Shown here piece after piece: positions 49,840-58,819 of a stretch of DNA of 64,000 bases; positions within the stretch are counted from its first letter, which is position 1; every line of letters starts with the position of its first letter. The stretch comes from Myxococcaceae bacterium JPH2 (GTDB lineage Bacteria; Myxococcota; Myxococcia; Myxococcales; Myxococcaceae), in NCBI GenBank assembly GCA_016458225.1, contig JAEMGR010000003.1, positions 434,001 through 498,000 of the forward strand. Reading direction: 5' to 3'. The position numbers were made by a program, and so were the translations under genes. The notes under the pieces are model-generated. The model was not told where the DNA came from. It made no database searches and saw nothing but the letters and a program-made list of their open reading frames with translations.

Positions 49840-50343
49840 ATGCTCGCGAGCACCGTGCTCGCGACCCTTCGCTCCGTCACCCCCGAGGATTCGCCCTTCT
49901 TGTTCGCGCTGTACGCCAGCACCCGCGCGGAGGAACTCGCCGCCTGGGGTTGGGCTCCTGCCCAGTCGGATGCATTCCTGCGCCTGCAATGGCTCGCGCA
50001 GCAGCGGGACTGGTCCCTGCGCTTCCCCGGCGCGGAGCACCATGTCGTCCTCCACGACGGACGACCCGCCGGACGATTGCTGGTGTCACGCGCGGAAGAC
50101 GCGGAAGCGTGGCGGCTGGTGGACGTGTCGCTGCTGCCCGAGCACCGCGGCGCGGGCCTGGGAACCCACCTGCTGAAGTCCCTCCAGGCCGAGGCGGCGC
50201 GCGCCGGACGCCCCCTGCACCTGAGCGTGCGCGGGGACAACCCGGCGCGCCGGCTCTATGCGCGGCTCGGCTTCCAGGAGCAACCGAACCCGGAGCCCGG
50301 CGACCCCTACGTGGCCATGCGGTGGAGTGCGCCCGCCCCTTGA
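49840..50343 (+). CDS. GNAT N-acetyltransferase
   Basis: This is a GCN5-related acetyltransferase of about 167 residues. The acetyl-CoA binding loop is EHRGAGLGTHLL, preceded by strand WRLVDVSLLP and followed by LHLSVRGDNPARRLYARLGFQE. The frame extends upstream to an ATG at 49771, but the family fold begins near LATLRSVTPED, so 49840 is preferred; the ribosome binding site does not settle this. The acceptor is unknown. A bidirectional hairpin follows the stop. Confidence 0.88.
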   Translation: MLASTVLATLRSVTPEDSPFLFALYASTRAEELAAWGWAPAQSDAFLRLQWLAQQRDWSLRFPGAEHHVVLHDGRPAGRLLVSRAEDAEAWRLVDVSLLPEHRGAGLGTHLLKSLQAEAARAGRPLHLSVRGDNPARRLYARLGFQEQPNPEPGDPYVAMRWSAPAP

Positions 50344-50351
50344 AACGCGAA

Positions 50352-50383
50352 CGGCCCGCGAGCCATCAGGCACTCGCGGGCCG
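50352..50383. terminator. Bidirectional hairpin between GNAT and collagen-like genes
   Basis: A perfect 11-bp stem CGGCCCGCGAG (50352-50362) / CTCGCGGGCCG (50373-50383) has a 10-base loop and sits between two converging stop codons. Confidence 0.8.
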
Positions 50384-50415
50384 CATCGCTTCGAGCGGGG
50401 ACGCTCGGGCTCAGC

Positions 50416-52587
50416 TCACAGCAGCAGGTCTTCCGGCTCGGGCACCACCGTCGTGAAGATGTAGCCCGCGGAGCCCGCCGTGGCGGCCACGAAGGCCGCG
50501 CCGAAGACGGGGTTGCTGCCACCGATGCCGCCGTTGCCACCGCACGCGCCACCGCCGCTGCCCGCCGTGTTGGAGGCGGAGCCCACGCTGTCCGCGCCCG
50601 CCGCGCCGGCGTTCACCGTCACCGAGCCCGTGGTGCTGATGGCGTTCGGCGAGATGAGGTGGATGATGCCACCGCCACCGCCACCGCCACCGCCCGCGCC
50701 CGCCGTGCCGCCGTTCACGTTGCGACCCGGTGCGCCCGCGCCACCGTTGGCGCGCAGCGCGCCACTCACCGTGAGGTTGCCTCGGGACGCGATGACGATG
50801 ACGCCACCCGCGCCGCCGCCCGCGCCGCCCGTGTCATTGGCGGTGCTGGCCGGATCCGTCCCCGCGTTGCCGTTGGCGAGGATGGAGCCGCCCACCGAGA
50901 TGGTGACGTTGCCGCGCGCGGCGATGAACACCGAGCCGCCGCCCTCGCCGCCGTTCATGAAGATGCCGCGATCCCCCGAGCCACCCGCCGCGGCCACCGG
51001 GCGGAGCACATGCGAGGCCTGCAGCTTGCCCAGGCCCACGCCCCCCGCGATGGTGGCGGGCGCCGACAGCGACAGGCCTGCCTGCGCGCTACCCGCGCCC
51101 GTGTCCTGCGTCCCCGTCGCCACGAGGATGGTGCCGTTCACGAGGACGTCACCCGTGGCGCGCAGCGTGGTGCCGCTCGGCAGGATGAGCGTGCCGTAGA
51201 TGGTGATGTTCGTGAACTGCAGGTGGTGGCGACCGGCGAGCGTGTCGAAGCCCGCCGCCGTGGTCAGGTCCAGGGTGGAACCCGACCCGACGTTGAGCAC
51301 GCCGCCCGAGCCATCCCCGTAGACGTTCATTCCGCCCGCGGGGCCCTGGGGGCCAATCGCGCCCGTGGCTCCGGTGGCACCCGTGGCGCCCGTCGCACCG
51401 GTGGCGCCCGTCGCGCCCATGGCGCCCTGCACACCCTGGGGCCCCTGCGCGCCGTTGCACACGTAGCGCGTGAACGCGGCGTTCACCTCGCCGGCCTCCA
51501 GCGCGCCGTTGCCGTTGGTGTCCGTGCCAATCTGGATCCGCGTGCCACCCGTCGCGCAGTTCGCGCCCGCGGGCTCCACCGCGGTGGCGGACAACGAGTG
51601 CAGCCCCGTCGGGCCCTGCGCGCCCGTGGCTCCCGTCGCGCCCGTGGCTCCGGTGGCGCCCTGGATACCCTGGGGGCCCTGCGCGCCGTGGCACACGTAG
51701 CGCGTCTGGGGCGCGCTCACCTCGCCGGCATCCAGCGTGCCGTTGCCGTTGGTGTCGAGCCCCACTTCGACCTTCACGCCACCCGTCGCGCAGTTCCCGC
51801 CCGCGGGCTCGGGGGTGGTCTTCACCAGCGCGATGTCCCCCTTGTCGCCCTTGTCGCCCTTCGCACCCTGCGCGCCCGTGGCGCCTTGAGCACCCGTGGC
51901 ACCCGTCGCGCCGGTGTCACCCTTCGCGCCCGTGGCGCCCACGTCGCCCTTGAGGCCCTGGAGTCCCTGCGCGCCCACCGCGCCCGTCGCGCCGGTGTCG
52001 CCCTTGGGGCCCTGGATGCCCTGCGCGCCCGTCGCGCCCACCGCGCCGGTGGCGCCCGTGTCTCCCTTGGGGCCCGTGTCGCCCGTGTCGCCCTTGGGGC
52101 CCGTGGCGCCCGTGTCTCCCTTGAGGCCTTGCGGGCCCACGCCACCGGTGACGCCCTGCGCGCCGTTGCACACGTAGCGCGTCAGCTCCGCGTCGACTTC
52201 CTCATCGTCGAGGATGCCATCCAGGTCCTTGTCGACGCCGACCTCCAGCCTCACGCCGCCCGTGGCGCACGAGAGCCCCGGCAGCTCCGGAGCCGTGCGC
52301 GCCACCGCGCCCAAGCCGCGAGGTCCCACCGGGCCCACCGGACCTTCGGGCCCCTGCGGACCACCCGCCTGACCCGCGGGGCCCTGCGGGCCGACATCGC
52401 CCTTGTCTCCCTTGTCACCCTTCGCGCCCGGCGCTCCTGCCGCGCCCTGCGCGCCAGCGGGGCCTTGAGCGCCCTGGGCCCCCTGAGGACCCTGCGGCCC
52501 CTGAGCGCCCTGCGATCCTTGCGGGCCCGTGGACTCCGAGCATCCGGAGAGGACCAGCAGGGTCGTGAGAGACAAACTGCGGAACAT
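50416..52587 (-). CDS. Collagen-like repeat lipoprotein with three Ca-loop-like modules
   Basis: This is an exported lipoprotein of about 723 residues. The ATG at 52587 gives a signal peptide with lipobox VLSGC. The mature part alternates Gly-X-Y collagen-like blocks ([20 protein letters not shown]) with three modules of about 50 residues that share C-ATGG-x-(5)-G-x-D-x-(D/N)-x-(D/N)-G-x-L-(D/E)-x-x-E-V ... RYVCNGAQG, each with two Cys and an EF-hand-like acidic loop. The last 250 residues are Gly-rich, beta-helix-like (GGGGGGGGG near residue 650). A fibrous surface adhesin is likely. It is divergent from the tail-collar gene. Confidence 0.88.
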   Translation of the reverse strand: MFRSLSLTTLLVLSGCSESTGPQGSQGAQGPQGPQGAQGAQGPAGAQGAAGAPGAKGDKGDKGDVGPQGPAGQAGGPQGPEGPVGPVGPRGLGAVARTAPELPGLSCATGGVRLEVGVDKDLDGILDDEEVDAELTRYVCNGAQGVTGGVGPQGLKGDTGATGPKGDTGDTGPKGDTGATGAVGATGAQGIQGPKGDTGATGAVGAQGLQGLKGDVGATGAKGDTGATGATGAQGATGAQGAKGDKGDKGDIALVKTTPEPAGGNCATGGVKVEVGLDTNGNGTLDAGEVSAPQTRYVCHGAQGPQGIQGATGATGATGATGAQGPTGLHSLSATAVEPAGANCATGGTRIQIGTDTNGNGALEAGEVNAAFTRYVCNGAQGPQGVQGAMGATGATGATGATGATGATGAIGPQGPAGGMNVYGDGSGGVLNVGSGSTLDLTTAAGFDTLAGRHHLQFTNITIYGTLILPSGTTLRATGDVLVNGTILVATGTQDTGAGSAQAGLSLSAPATIAGGVGLGKLQASHVLRPVAAAGGSGDRGIFMNGGEGGGSVFIAARGNVTISVGGSILANGNAGTDPASTANDTGGAGGGAGGVIVIASRGNLTVSGALRANGGAGAPGRNVNGGTAGAGGGGGGGGGIIHLISPNAISTTGSVTVNAGAAGADSVGSASNTAGSGGGACGGNGGIGGSNPVFGAAFVAATAGSAGYIFTTVVPEPEDLLL

Positions 52588-52973
52588 CTTCCAGCCAGAA
52601 AGGCTGTGCGCGCGTGCATCGGCCATGAACGACTCCGTGAGTTCGAGATGTGCGGTCAGAGTCGGTCGACACAGCGGGTAGACCGGACCGCGGAATCACG
52701 TGCGGGGCCGCGCACACCAACTCAACGACAACGGACAGGAATCTTGCCTCGAAGGGCGATTTTTGACTAGACCATGCTTTTGCGTCCCCACGGGACGCCC
52801 AGCCGGATGCGGCCCCTTTCGCCTGGCTTTCGCTGACCCCACACCCCAGGACTCTCCGCTCGCCTCGCGCGAGGACGCTCCCTTTGCGCGCATCGGGAAC
52901 GCCCGAGTCCTCCGCGTGTGGGCCCGCACGCACTGTCAACCACGCAACACCGCACCCCGAGAGGTAGGCGCTC
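52588..52973. other. Divergent intergenic region (collagen-like / tail-collar)
   Basis: This 386-bp spacer should hold promoters for both divergent genes. It contains a perfect 7-bp hairpin GCGTCCC-CAC-GGGACGC (52782-52798) preceded by T-rich sequence on the + strand. No convincing gene is seen. Confidence 0.5.
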
Positions 52974-53507
52974 ATGTCGGATCCATTCATCGGTGAAATC
53001 CGGATGTTCGGTGGAAACTTCGCCCCGCGCGGCTGGGCGTTCTGCAACGGCCAGCTGCTGTCCATCGCGCAGAACTCCGCGCTGTTCTCCATCCTGGGGA
53101 CCACCTACGGCGGCAACGGGGTGAGCACGTTCGGACTGCCGGACCTGCGCGGTCGCTCGCCCATGCAGTGGGGCCAGGGGCCGGGCCTGTCGCCGCGCAC
53201 CCTCGGCGAGCAGGGCGGCTCGGAGACCGTGACGCTCATCTCCAGCCAGATGCCCCAGCACTCCCACCAGCTCGTCGCGAGCGTGCAGGCAGCCGACGCG
53301 GCCAACCCCGAAGGCATGTTCGACGCCGTCCAGGTGGATCCGAACACGCAGCAGCCGGTCAACAACTACAACGCCACCGCCGGCACGACGATGAACGCCC
53401 AGGCCATTGGCATCGCCGGAGGCAGCCAGCCGCACAACAACATGGAGCCGTTCCTCTGCGTGAGCTTCATCATCGCGCTGCAGGGCGTGTACCCCTCGCG
53501 CAACTAG
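52974..53507 (+). CDS. Phage tail-collar domain protein (MdpB-like)
   Basis: This 177-residue protein is of the microcystin-dependent-protein / tail-collar type. It opens with SDPFIGEIRMFGGNFAPRGWAFCNGQLLSI, then SILGTTYGGNG and FGLPDLRGRSPM (the collar hallmark), and ends HNNMEPFLCVSFIIALQGVYPS. There is no signal peptide. In phages these domains lie in tail fibres; in free-living bacteria their role is unknown, and they often occur as two or three tandem copies. Here only one is present, divergent from a collagen-like lipoprotein gene, and no other phage gene is nearby. Confidence 0.92.
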   Translation: MSDPFIGEIRMFGGNFAPRGWAFCNGQLLSIAQNSALFSILGTTYGGNGVSTFGLPDLRGRSPMQWGQGPGLSPRTLGEQGGSETVTLISSQMPQHSHQLVASVQAADAANPEGMFDAVQVDPNTQQPVNNYNATAGTTMNAQAIGIAGGSQPHNNMEPFLCVSFIIALQGVYPSRN

Positions 53508-53521
53508 TCCCGCGCGCGCCC

Positions 53522-53547
53522 GGACGGAGGCGCTCGTGCCTCCGTCC
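53522..53547 (+). terminator. Terminator after the tail-collar gene
   Basis: A perfect 10-bp stem GGACGGAGGC / GCCTCCGTCC with a 6-base loop begins 15 bp after the stop codon. Confidence 0.75.
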
Positions 53548-53646
53548 ACGGCGCGACATCGCATCACGGCGGGGCTGGCCTCGGCCCCGCGCCATGCACA
53601 TCCCGAGGGAGCGGGGCGCTACGTCGAGCGGCCCCGGGGCACGGGG

Positions 53647-54729
53647 ATGGTGGCGGAGCACGAGACGACAAGACCGCGGTCCCAGGTGACGCCGCGCACG
53701 GTCTACACCGTGTGCTTCACCGCGCTGTCCGTGCTGGTGCTCGTCGCGTTGGTGATGCGCACGCGCATGTCCCTCACGCTGGTGGGGATCGCGGCGCTGC
53801 TGTCGCTGGCGCTGGAGCACGGCGTGTCCTGGCTGGAGCGGCACAAGCTGCGGCGCGGGCTCGCCATCGCCGTCGTGCTCACCGCGGCGTTGCTGGTGCT
53901 CGCGGCATTGGCGCTCCTGGTGATACCCGCGGCGGTGTCCCAGGTGGACGCGCTCGTGCAGCAGTGGCCCACCCTGTGGAACGAGCTGCGCGAGGCGCGC
54001 GCGCTGCGCGTGGTGAACCAGCGGCTGCGCAACCTCGGCTGGGCGCAGCGCCTGGAGCAGGCCACGCCGGAACTCGCGGGCACGCTGCCCTCGCTGCTCG
54101 CCCGAGCCATTGGCGGACTCGTGGGCGTGCTGGGCGGCGCGCTCAGCGTGTTCTTCCTCGTGGTCTTCATGCTGTCGTTCGGCGGCGGCCTCTTGCGCCG
54201 CGCCCTGGACCTGGCCGGGCCCGAGCACCGCCGGCGCTACGTGCGCGTGATGCGCAACATCTACCGGGCGACGGGCGGCTACCTCTCCGGCATCACGCTC
54301 ATCTGCACCATCAACGCCACGCTCACCACCACGTTCCTCGCCGTGCTGGGCATGCCCTTCTTCCTTCCCCTGGGCATCGCCAGCGGCTTCTCCAGCCTGG
54401 TGCCCTACGCGGGCCCCATCGTCGCGGGGGGCTTCATCACGCTGCTGACGTGGACCACGGGGGGGCTCTTCAAGGCCATCACGGTGCTCGCCTACTTCCT
54501 CTTGTACGGACAGCTCGAGGGCAACGTGCTGGCCCCGCTCGTGTTCAAGCGCACCACGCACGTCAACCCGCTGGTGACGCTGCTGGCCGTGCTGTTCTGC
54601 GCGGAGCTGGGCGGCGTGGTGGGCGCGGTGGTGGCCGTGCCCGTGGCCGCCACGGCGCAAATCATCGCGCGCGAGGTCCTGCTCTTCCGTCAGGAGCGGC
54701 GCGACGCGAGCCTCCAGGCCCCGCCGTGA
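53647..54729 (+). CDS. AI-2E family transporter (TqsA/PerM type)
   Basis: This is an integral membrane protein of about 360 residues with eight hydrophobic segments, in the usual pattern: paired helices at the start (YTVCFTALSVLVLVALVM, TLVGIAALLSLALEHGV), a long soluble stretch (about 105-170), then the conserved GLVPYAGP-like element (FSSLVPYAGPIVAGG) and the closing LVTLLAVLFCAELGGVVGAVVAVPVAA. Members export signals or transport Na+/H+; the substrate is unknown. The start is uncertain; the ATG at 53647 opens just before the first helix. Its stop overlaps the DedA start as GTGA. Confidence 0.85.
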   Translation: MVAEHETTRPRSQVTPRTVYTVCFTALSVLVLVALVMRTRMSLTLVGIAALLSLALEHGVSWLERHKLRRGLAIAVVLTAALLVLAALALLVIPAAVSQVDALVQQWPTLWNELREARALRVVNQRLRNLGWAQRLEQATPELAGTLPSLLARAIGGLVGVLGGALSVFFLVVFMLSFGGGLLRRALDLAGPEHRRRYVRVMRNIYRATGGYLSGITLICTINATLTTTFLAVLGMPFFLPLGIASGFSSLVPYAGPIVAGGFITLLTWTTGGLFKAITVLAYFLLYGQLEGNVLAPLVFKRTTHVNPLVTLLAVLFCAELGGVVGAVVAVPVAATAQIIAREVLLFRQERRDASLQAPP

Positions 54730-55430
54730 GCGACGGCCCGCTGCGACTGCTGCTCGCGCATGGCTCGGCGCCGCTGCTGTATGGCGCGCTGGTGCTGGGC
54801 GGCCTGGGCCTGCCGCTCCCCGAGGACGTGGTGCACCTGTCCGCGGGCGTGCTCGCGCATCGAGGCGTCATCGCGCTGCCCGTGGCCTACGCGGTGTGCA
54901 TCGCCGGCGTGCTGAGCGGAGACACCGCGCTGTTCCTGCTGTCGCGCAAGCTGGGCCCAGCGCTGTACACGAACCGCTACACCTGCCGCCTCTTCCCCGC
55001 CGAGCGCCGCGCGCGCGTCGAGCAGCTCTACGCGCGCCACGGCTCGCGGATGGTGTTCTTCGGGCGCTTCATGTCCGTGCTGCGGGTGCCGGTGTTCGCC
55101 ATGGCGGCGGTGGAGGGCATGCCGCTTGGGCACTTCCTGCTGTGGGACGCGCTGGCCCTGTGCATCAACTGCCCCGCGCTGGTGACGCTGGGCTATCTGG
55201 GCTCGAGCAGCATCGACCGCCTGGCGCGCGGCGTGGGGAACGTCGAGCACTTCGTCGCGCTGGTCGCTGTCCTGCTCGTGCTGGGGCTGCTGGTCGTGCG
55301 CTGGCATCGCGCGCGGCGAGCCAGCGCATCCTCGGCCACGTCACGCGCGGACCTCAGCCCTTCGCGACCTCGCGCAGGCTGTCCTCCACGCCCGCCAGCA
55401 ACGCGTCGAGCGCGGCGTCGGGGATGTTGA
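54726..55430 (+). CDS. DedA family membrane protein
   Basis: This 234-residue protein is of the DedA/VTT type, members of which act as lipid flippases for undecaprenyl phosphate or phosphatidylethanolamine. The elements GLGLPLPEDVVHLSAGVLAHRG, VLSGDTALFLLSRKLG and the signature FFGRFMSVLRVPVFAMAAVEGM are present, with four to five hydrophobic segments. It begins with GTG overlapping the previous stop, so the two are cotranslated. The last 35 residues are Arg/Pro-rich, and their coding sequence overlaps the 3' end of bioA on the other strand by 77 bp. Confidence 0.88.
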   Translation: MSDGPLRLLLAHGSAPLLYGALVLGGLGLPLPEDVVHLSAGVLAHRGVIALPVAYAVCIAGVLSGDTALFLLSRKLGPALYTNRYTCRLFPAERRARVEQLYARHGSRMVFFGRFMSVLRVPVFAMAAVEGMPLGHFLLWDALALCINCPALVTLGYLGSSSIDRLARGVGNVEHFVALVAVLLVLGLLVVRWHRARRASASSATSRADLSPSRPRAGCPPRPPATRRARRRGC

Positions 55431-56685
55431 GCGGGGGCGCGATGTACACCGTGTCGCCGAGCGGACGCAGGTACAGCCCGCGTCGCCGCGCCGCCTCGTA
55501 GACGCGCCAGCCTCGGTTCGCCAGGTAGCCGCCGCCGCCCATGTCCACCGCGCCCACCATGCCCACCGCGCGCGGCCGGGTCAGTCCGGGAATCTCGCGC
55601 GCCATGCGCTCGAAGGCCGCCTGGATGCGCGGGGCCTTGCGCACCACCTGCCCCAGCACGTCCTCGTCGCGGTAGACGGCGAGCACCTCGCGCGCCACCG
55701 CCGCGCCCAGCGGGTTTCCGCAGTACGAGTGGCCGTAGTACAGCGCCCGACTCTTCTCTCCGAGGAAGCCCGCGAAGACGCGCTCGGACGCGAGCGTCAC
55801 CGCGAAGGGCAGCAGCCCGCCGCTCAGCGCCTTGGCCAGACACAGCAGGTCCGGCACCACGCCCGCCAGGTCCACCGCGAAGCGCGCGCCGGTGCGCCCC
55901 AAGCCGGTGAAGACCTCGTCCGCGATGAGGAAGGTGTCCACCGCGCGCGTCGCCTCGCGCACCGCGCGCAGGAAGTCCGGCGAGTACATGAGCATGCCGC
56001 CCGCGCCCTGGATGACGGGCTCCAGGATGACGCCGGCAATCTCGTCCGGGTGCGCGCGCAGCGCGGCCTCCACCTCGGCGAAGGCGCGCGCCCAGCCGCC
56101 CTCTTCCGCGGGCGACGGCACGTGCACCACGTCGAAGAGCAGCGGCCCGAACACGTCTCGGAACACCTTCACGCCGCCCACGCTGGTGGAGCCCACCGTC
56201 TCGCCGTGGAAGGCCTCGGTCAGCGTGATGAAGCGCGTGCGGCGCGGGCGCCCGTTCTGCGCCCAGTACTGCGCGGCCATCTTGATGGCCACCTCCACCG
56301 CGGTGCTGCCGTTGTCCGAGTAGAAGACCCGCGACAACTTGTGCTCGGCCGGCACGTCCGCGCGGTCCGCGCCCGGAGCGATCGCCGCCAGCTCCGCGCC
56401 CAGCCGCGCCGCGGGCTCGTGGGTGATGCCCGCGAGGGACACGTGCGCCAGGCTCGCCGCCTGCTCGGTGAGCGCGCGCACCAGCCGAGGATGGCGGTGC
56501 CCCAGCGTCGTCACCCACCACGAGCTGTTCGCATCCAGGTAGCGCTTGCCGTCCGCATCCACGAGGTAGGGGCCTTCCGCGCCCACCACCACCAGCGGAT
56601 CCGTCTCCGCGATGTACTGCGCCATCGCGGTGTAGGGATGCCAGACGTGCTGCTTGTCCAGGCCAACGATGTTCGCCCGCTCCAC
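55354..56685 (-). CDS. bioA: Adenosylmethionine-8-amino-7-oxononanoate aminotransferase
   Basis: This PLP enzyme transfers an amino group from S-adenosylmethionine to KAPA in biotin synthesis. It is of class III aminotransferase fold, 443 residues. The BioA marks are DKQHVWHPYTAM near the N-terminus, SSWWVTTLGHRHPRL, LIADEVFTGLGRTG (PLP-binding Asp), the Schiff-base Lys in LCLAKALSGG, and YYGHSYCGNPLGAAVA. No other biotin gene is in the window. Its 3' end overlaps the convergent DedA gene. Confidence 0.93.
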   Translation of the reverse strand: MERANIVGLDKQHVWHPYTAMAQYIAETDPLVVVGAEGPYLVDADGKRYLDANSSWWVTTLGHRHPRLVRALTEQAASLAHVSLAGITHEPAARLGAELAAIAPGADRADVPAEHKLSRVFYSDNGSTAVEVAIKMAAQYWAQNGRPRRTRFITLTEAFHGETVGSTSVGGVKVFRDVFGPLLFDVVHVPSPAEEGGWARAFAEVEAALRAHPDEIAGVILEPVIQGAGGMLMYSPDFLRAVREATRAVDTFLIADEVFTGLGRTGARFAVDLAGVVPDLLCLAKALSGGLLPFAVTLASERVFAGFLGEKSRALYYGHSYCGNPLGAAVAREVLAVYRDEDVLGQVVRKAPRIQAAFERMAREIPGLTRPRAVGMVGAVDMGGGGYLANRGWRVYEAARRRGLYLRPLGDTVYIAPPLNIPDAALDALLAGVEDSLREVAKG

Positions 56686-56966
56686 GTGCGTGCTCCTCCG
56701 GGAAGACGCGCGGATGACGCGCGCGGACGAGCGTTCTGCCCGCCCACCGCACCCCTCGCAACCCTCGCGTGCACGCGCCCCCGCTCCATCGAATGGATTG
56801 CCGCACCGCGGCTTATCCCCGGGATGACACGACGCCGCCCGTCAGCGCTGGCGGCCCGTCTCGCGGATGCCACCCGAGCGGGGCGTCCCCACCTTCGTGC
56901 GCATCGCTGACACGCCGATGACAGGGTCGATGTTAGCCAGACACTGCCACCGCTCGTGGAGAACTC

Positions 56967-57755
56967 ATGGCCGTCCTCATCTTCTTCGTCAGCCACTGGT
57001 TGCTCTGTGTCTTCTTCCAGAGCTTCTTTCAGCACCGCTATGCCGCGCACCGCATGTACAGCATGGGGCCGCGCACCGAGCGCGTGGTGCACCTGTTGAC
57101 CTATCTGGTCCAGGGCTCGTCGTACCTCTCACCGCGCGCCTACGCCATCCTGCACCGCGAGCACCACGCCTTCTCCGACACGGAGAAGGATCCGCACTCG
57201 CCGCACAACTTCCGCGATGTGATGCGGATGATGTGGCACACCAAGAAGCGCTACCACGCGTACGTCCACGAGGAGGAGCAGCCGGAGGCCCGGTTCCTCG
57301 GTGGCTATCCCGACTGGAAGCTCATCGACCGCACGCTGGGCATGTCCTGGTGGGCGCCCATCTCGTGGGGCGTGCTGTACTCGCTCTTCTACATCGCGTT
57401 CGCCACGTCGCCCTGGATGTTCCTGCTGCTGCCCATCCACTTCCTGATGGGCCCGGTGCACGGCGCCATCGTGAACTGGTGCGGCCACAAGTACGGCTAC
57501 CGGAACTTCCAGGGCAGCGACAAGTCGCGCAACACCCTGCCGGTGGACTTCCTGTGCATGGGCGAGCTGTTCCAGAACAACCACCACAAGTACGGCAGCA
57601 GCCCGAACTTCGCGGCCCGCGTGTTCGAGATCGACCCCACGTGGCAGGTCATGCGCGTGCTGGCGAAGCTGGGCATCATCCGCATCACCACGCCCCAGCG
57701 CGCCGTGTACCCCGAGCCTCGCGAGGTCTCCGCCCGCGAGGCCCAGGTGGCCTGA
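56967..57755 (+). CDS. Acyl-lipid / acyl-CoA desaturase
   Basis: This membrane di-iron fatty acid desaturase has 262 residues. The three His boxes are HRYAAHRMY, HREHHAFSD and QNNHHKYG, with four hydrophobic segments. The 9-desaturase-type middle GPVHGAIVNWCGHKYGYRNF is also present. It introduces a double bond into membrane fatty acids. The gene is convergent with a hypothetical secreted protein gene, 10 bp apart. Confidence 0.9.
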   Translation: MAVLIFFVSHWLLCVFFQSFFQHRYAAHRMYSMGPRTERVVHLLTYLVQGSSYLSPRAYAILHREHHAFSDTEKDPHSPHNFRDVMRMMWHTKKRYHAYVHEEEQPEARFLGGYPDWKLIDRTLGMSWWAPISWGVLYSLFYIAFATSPWMFLLLPIHFLMGPVHGAIVNWCGHKYGYRNFQGSDKSRNTLPVDFLCMGELFQNNHHKYGSSPNFAARVFEIDPTWQVMRVLAKLGIIRITTPQRAVYPEPREVSAREAQVA

Positions 57756-57765
57756 AGCCCGCCCG

Positions 57766-58674
57766 CTACTTGGCCTTCTGCGACACGAGCGTCTTCCAGT
57801 CCGTGGTGAAGAGGGCCCCCAACAGCCGGCCGGGCCCGCTGGTGGGGCTGATGTCGCCGCGCGCCAGGTCGTTCCAGGTCGGCGTCCCCGAGCCCAGGTA
57901 CGCCACCAACACCTGGATGTCCGAGGGAGGCCGCGAGGCATCCATCAGGTCCGGGTTGAGGTCCTGCCGCGTGCCGCGCGGCGTGGTGGCCGTCACGGTG
58001 AGCGGGCGCTTCGTGTTGAGCACCACGACGCCCAGCCCCGTCCCCGCGCGCACGATGGTGAGCCCGTTGTAGGTGCCCAGCACCTCCGGGTGCGTCTCCA
58101 ACAGTGACGGGTCATTCACCACGACGTTGAGCGAGTCTCCGTCGCCGGGCGTGTAGTACGTGTCATCCGGGAAGTGGCGGGTCGCCTTGTCGTCCAGGCG
58201 CAGCGGGAAGGCCATCACGTAGGCCTTGCCGGCGATGCCCTTGTCCATGGGGCCGCCCTTCAACATGCCCAGCGACACGCCCTGGCTCAGGCTCACGCCC
58301 CGCACATTCTTGAGCGCCGGGTTGGCCTTCAGCGCCTCCACGATGCGCTCCAGCTTCTTGGCCATCTCGCTGGCGCCCGGCTGCTTGAGGACGCCCGCGC
58401 CCGCGCCCACCATCAGCTTCTTGGCGATGTAGCCGCGCGCCTGCGCGGACGGCGTGCTCTCCAACGGCGGCGAGTCCGGGTGCTGGCGCCAATGATCCAC
58501 GATGTACGCTGCGGTGAAGGGCGTGCCGGACTCCAGCTTGGGGCTCGCCGCGCCCTTTCCCGTCTCGGCCTGCATCGCCATCCGAGGCGTGGCGCCTCCC
58601 ACGTCCGCCAGGGCCTCGGTGGTTCCCGCGGCCAGCAGCAGCGCGGACAGGGACAGGGTTCGCAACGTCGTCAT
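57766..58674 (-). CDS. Hypothetical exported protein
   Basis: This protein of about 302 residues has a signal peptide (TLRTLSLSALLLAAGTTEALA). The mature part is Lys/Ala/Pro-rich, with a section NVRGVSLSQGVSLGMLKGGPMDKGIAGKAYVMAFPLRLD and a C-terminal WNDLARGDISPTSGPGRL. There are no Cys in the mature part and no family is recognised. The longer frame upstream adds Pro-rich residues without a signal. It is convergent with the desaturase gene. Confidence 0.65.
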   Translation of the reverse strand: MTTLRTLSLSALLLAAGTTEALADVGGATPRMAMQAETGKGAASPKLESGTPFTAAYIVDHWRQHPDSPPLESTPSAQARGYIAKKLMVGAGAGVLKQPGASEMAKKLERIVEALKANPALKNVRGVSLSQGVSLGMLKGGPMDKGIAGKAYVMAFPLRLDDKATRHFPDDTYYTPGDGDSLNVVVNDPSLLETHPEVLGTYNGLTIVRAGTGLGVVVLNTKRPLTVTATTPRGTRQDLNPDLMDASRPPSDIQVLVAYLGSGTPTWNDLARGDISPTSGPGRLLGALFTTDWKTLVSQKAK

Positions 58675-58819
58675 GGGTTCCTCCGGAGAACCGCCGCGTG
58701 AGAGCGGCGGCAGTGTACGAGGTGACACGTCCGCCGGCCGAACAACCCAGGGTCCCCCGGAATGCCCGGCCGCCCGACTCATGACGGCCGAGCCCTCCGG
58801 CGCTTCACTCCCCTGCGCC

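Noticed and set aside
52974-53507. Prophage remnant marked by the tail-collar gene
   Set aside because: No integrase, capsid, terminase, baseplate or attachment repeat is seen nearby; single tail-collar genes are common in bacterial chromosomes.
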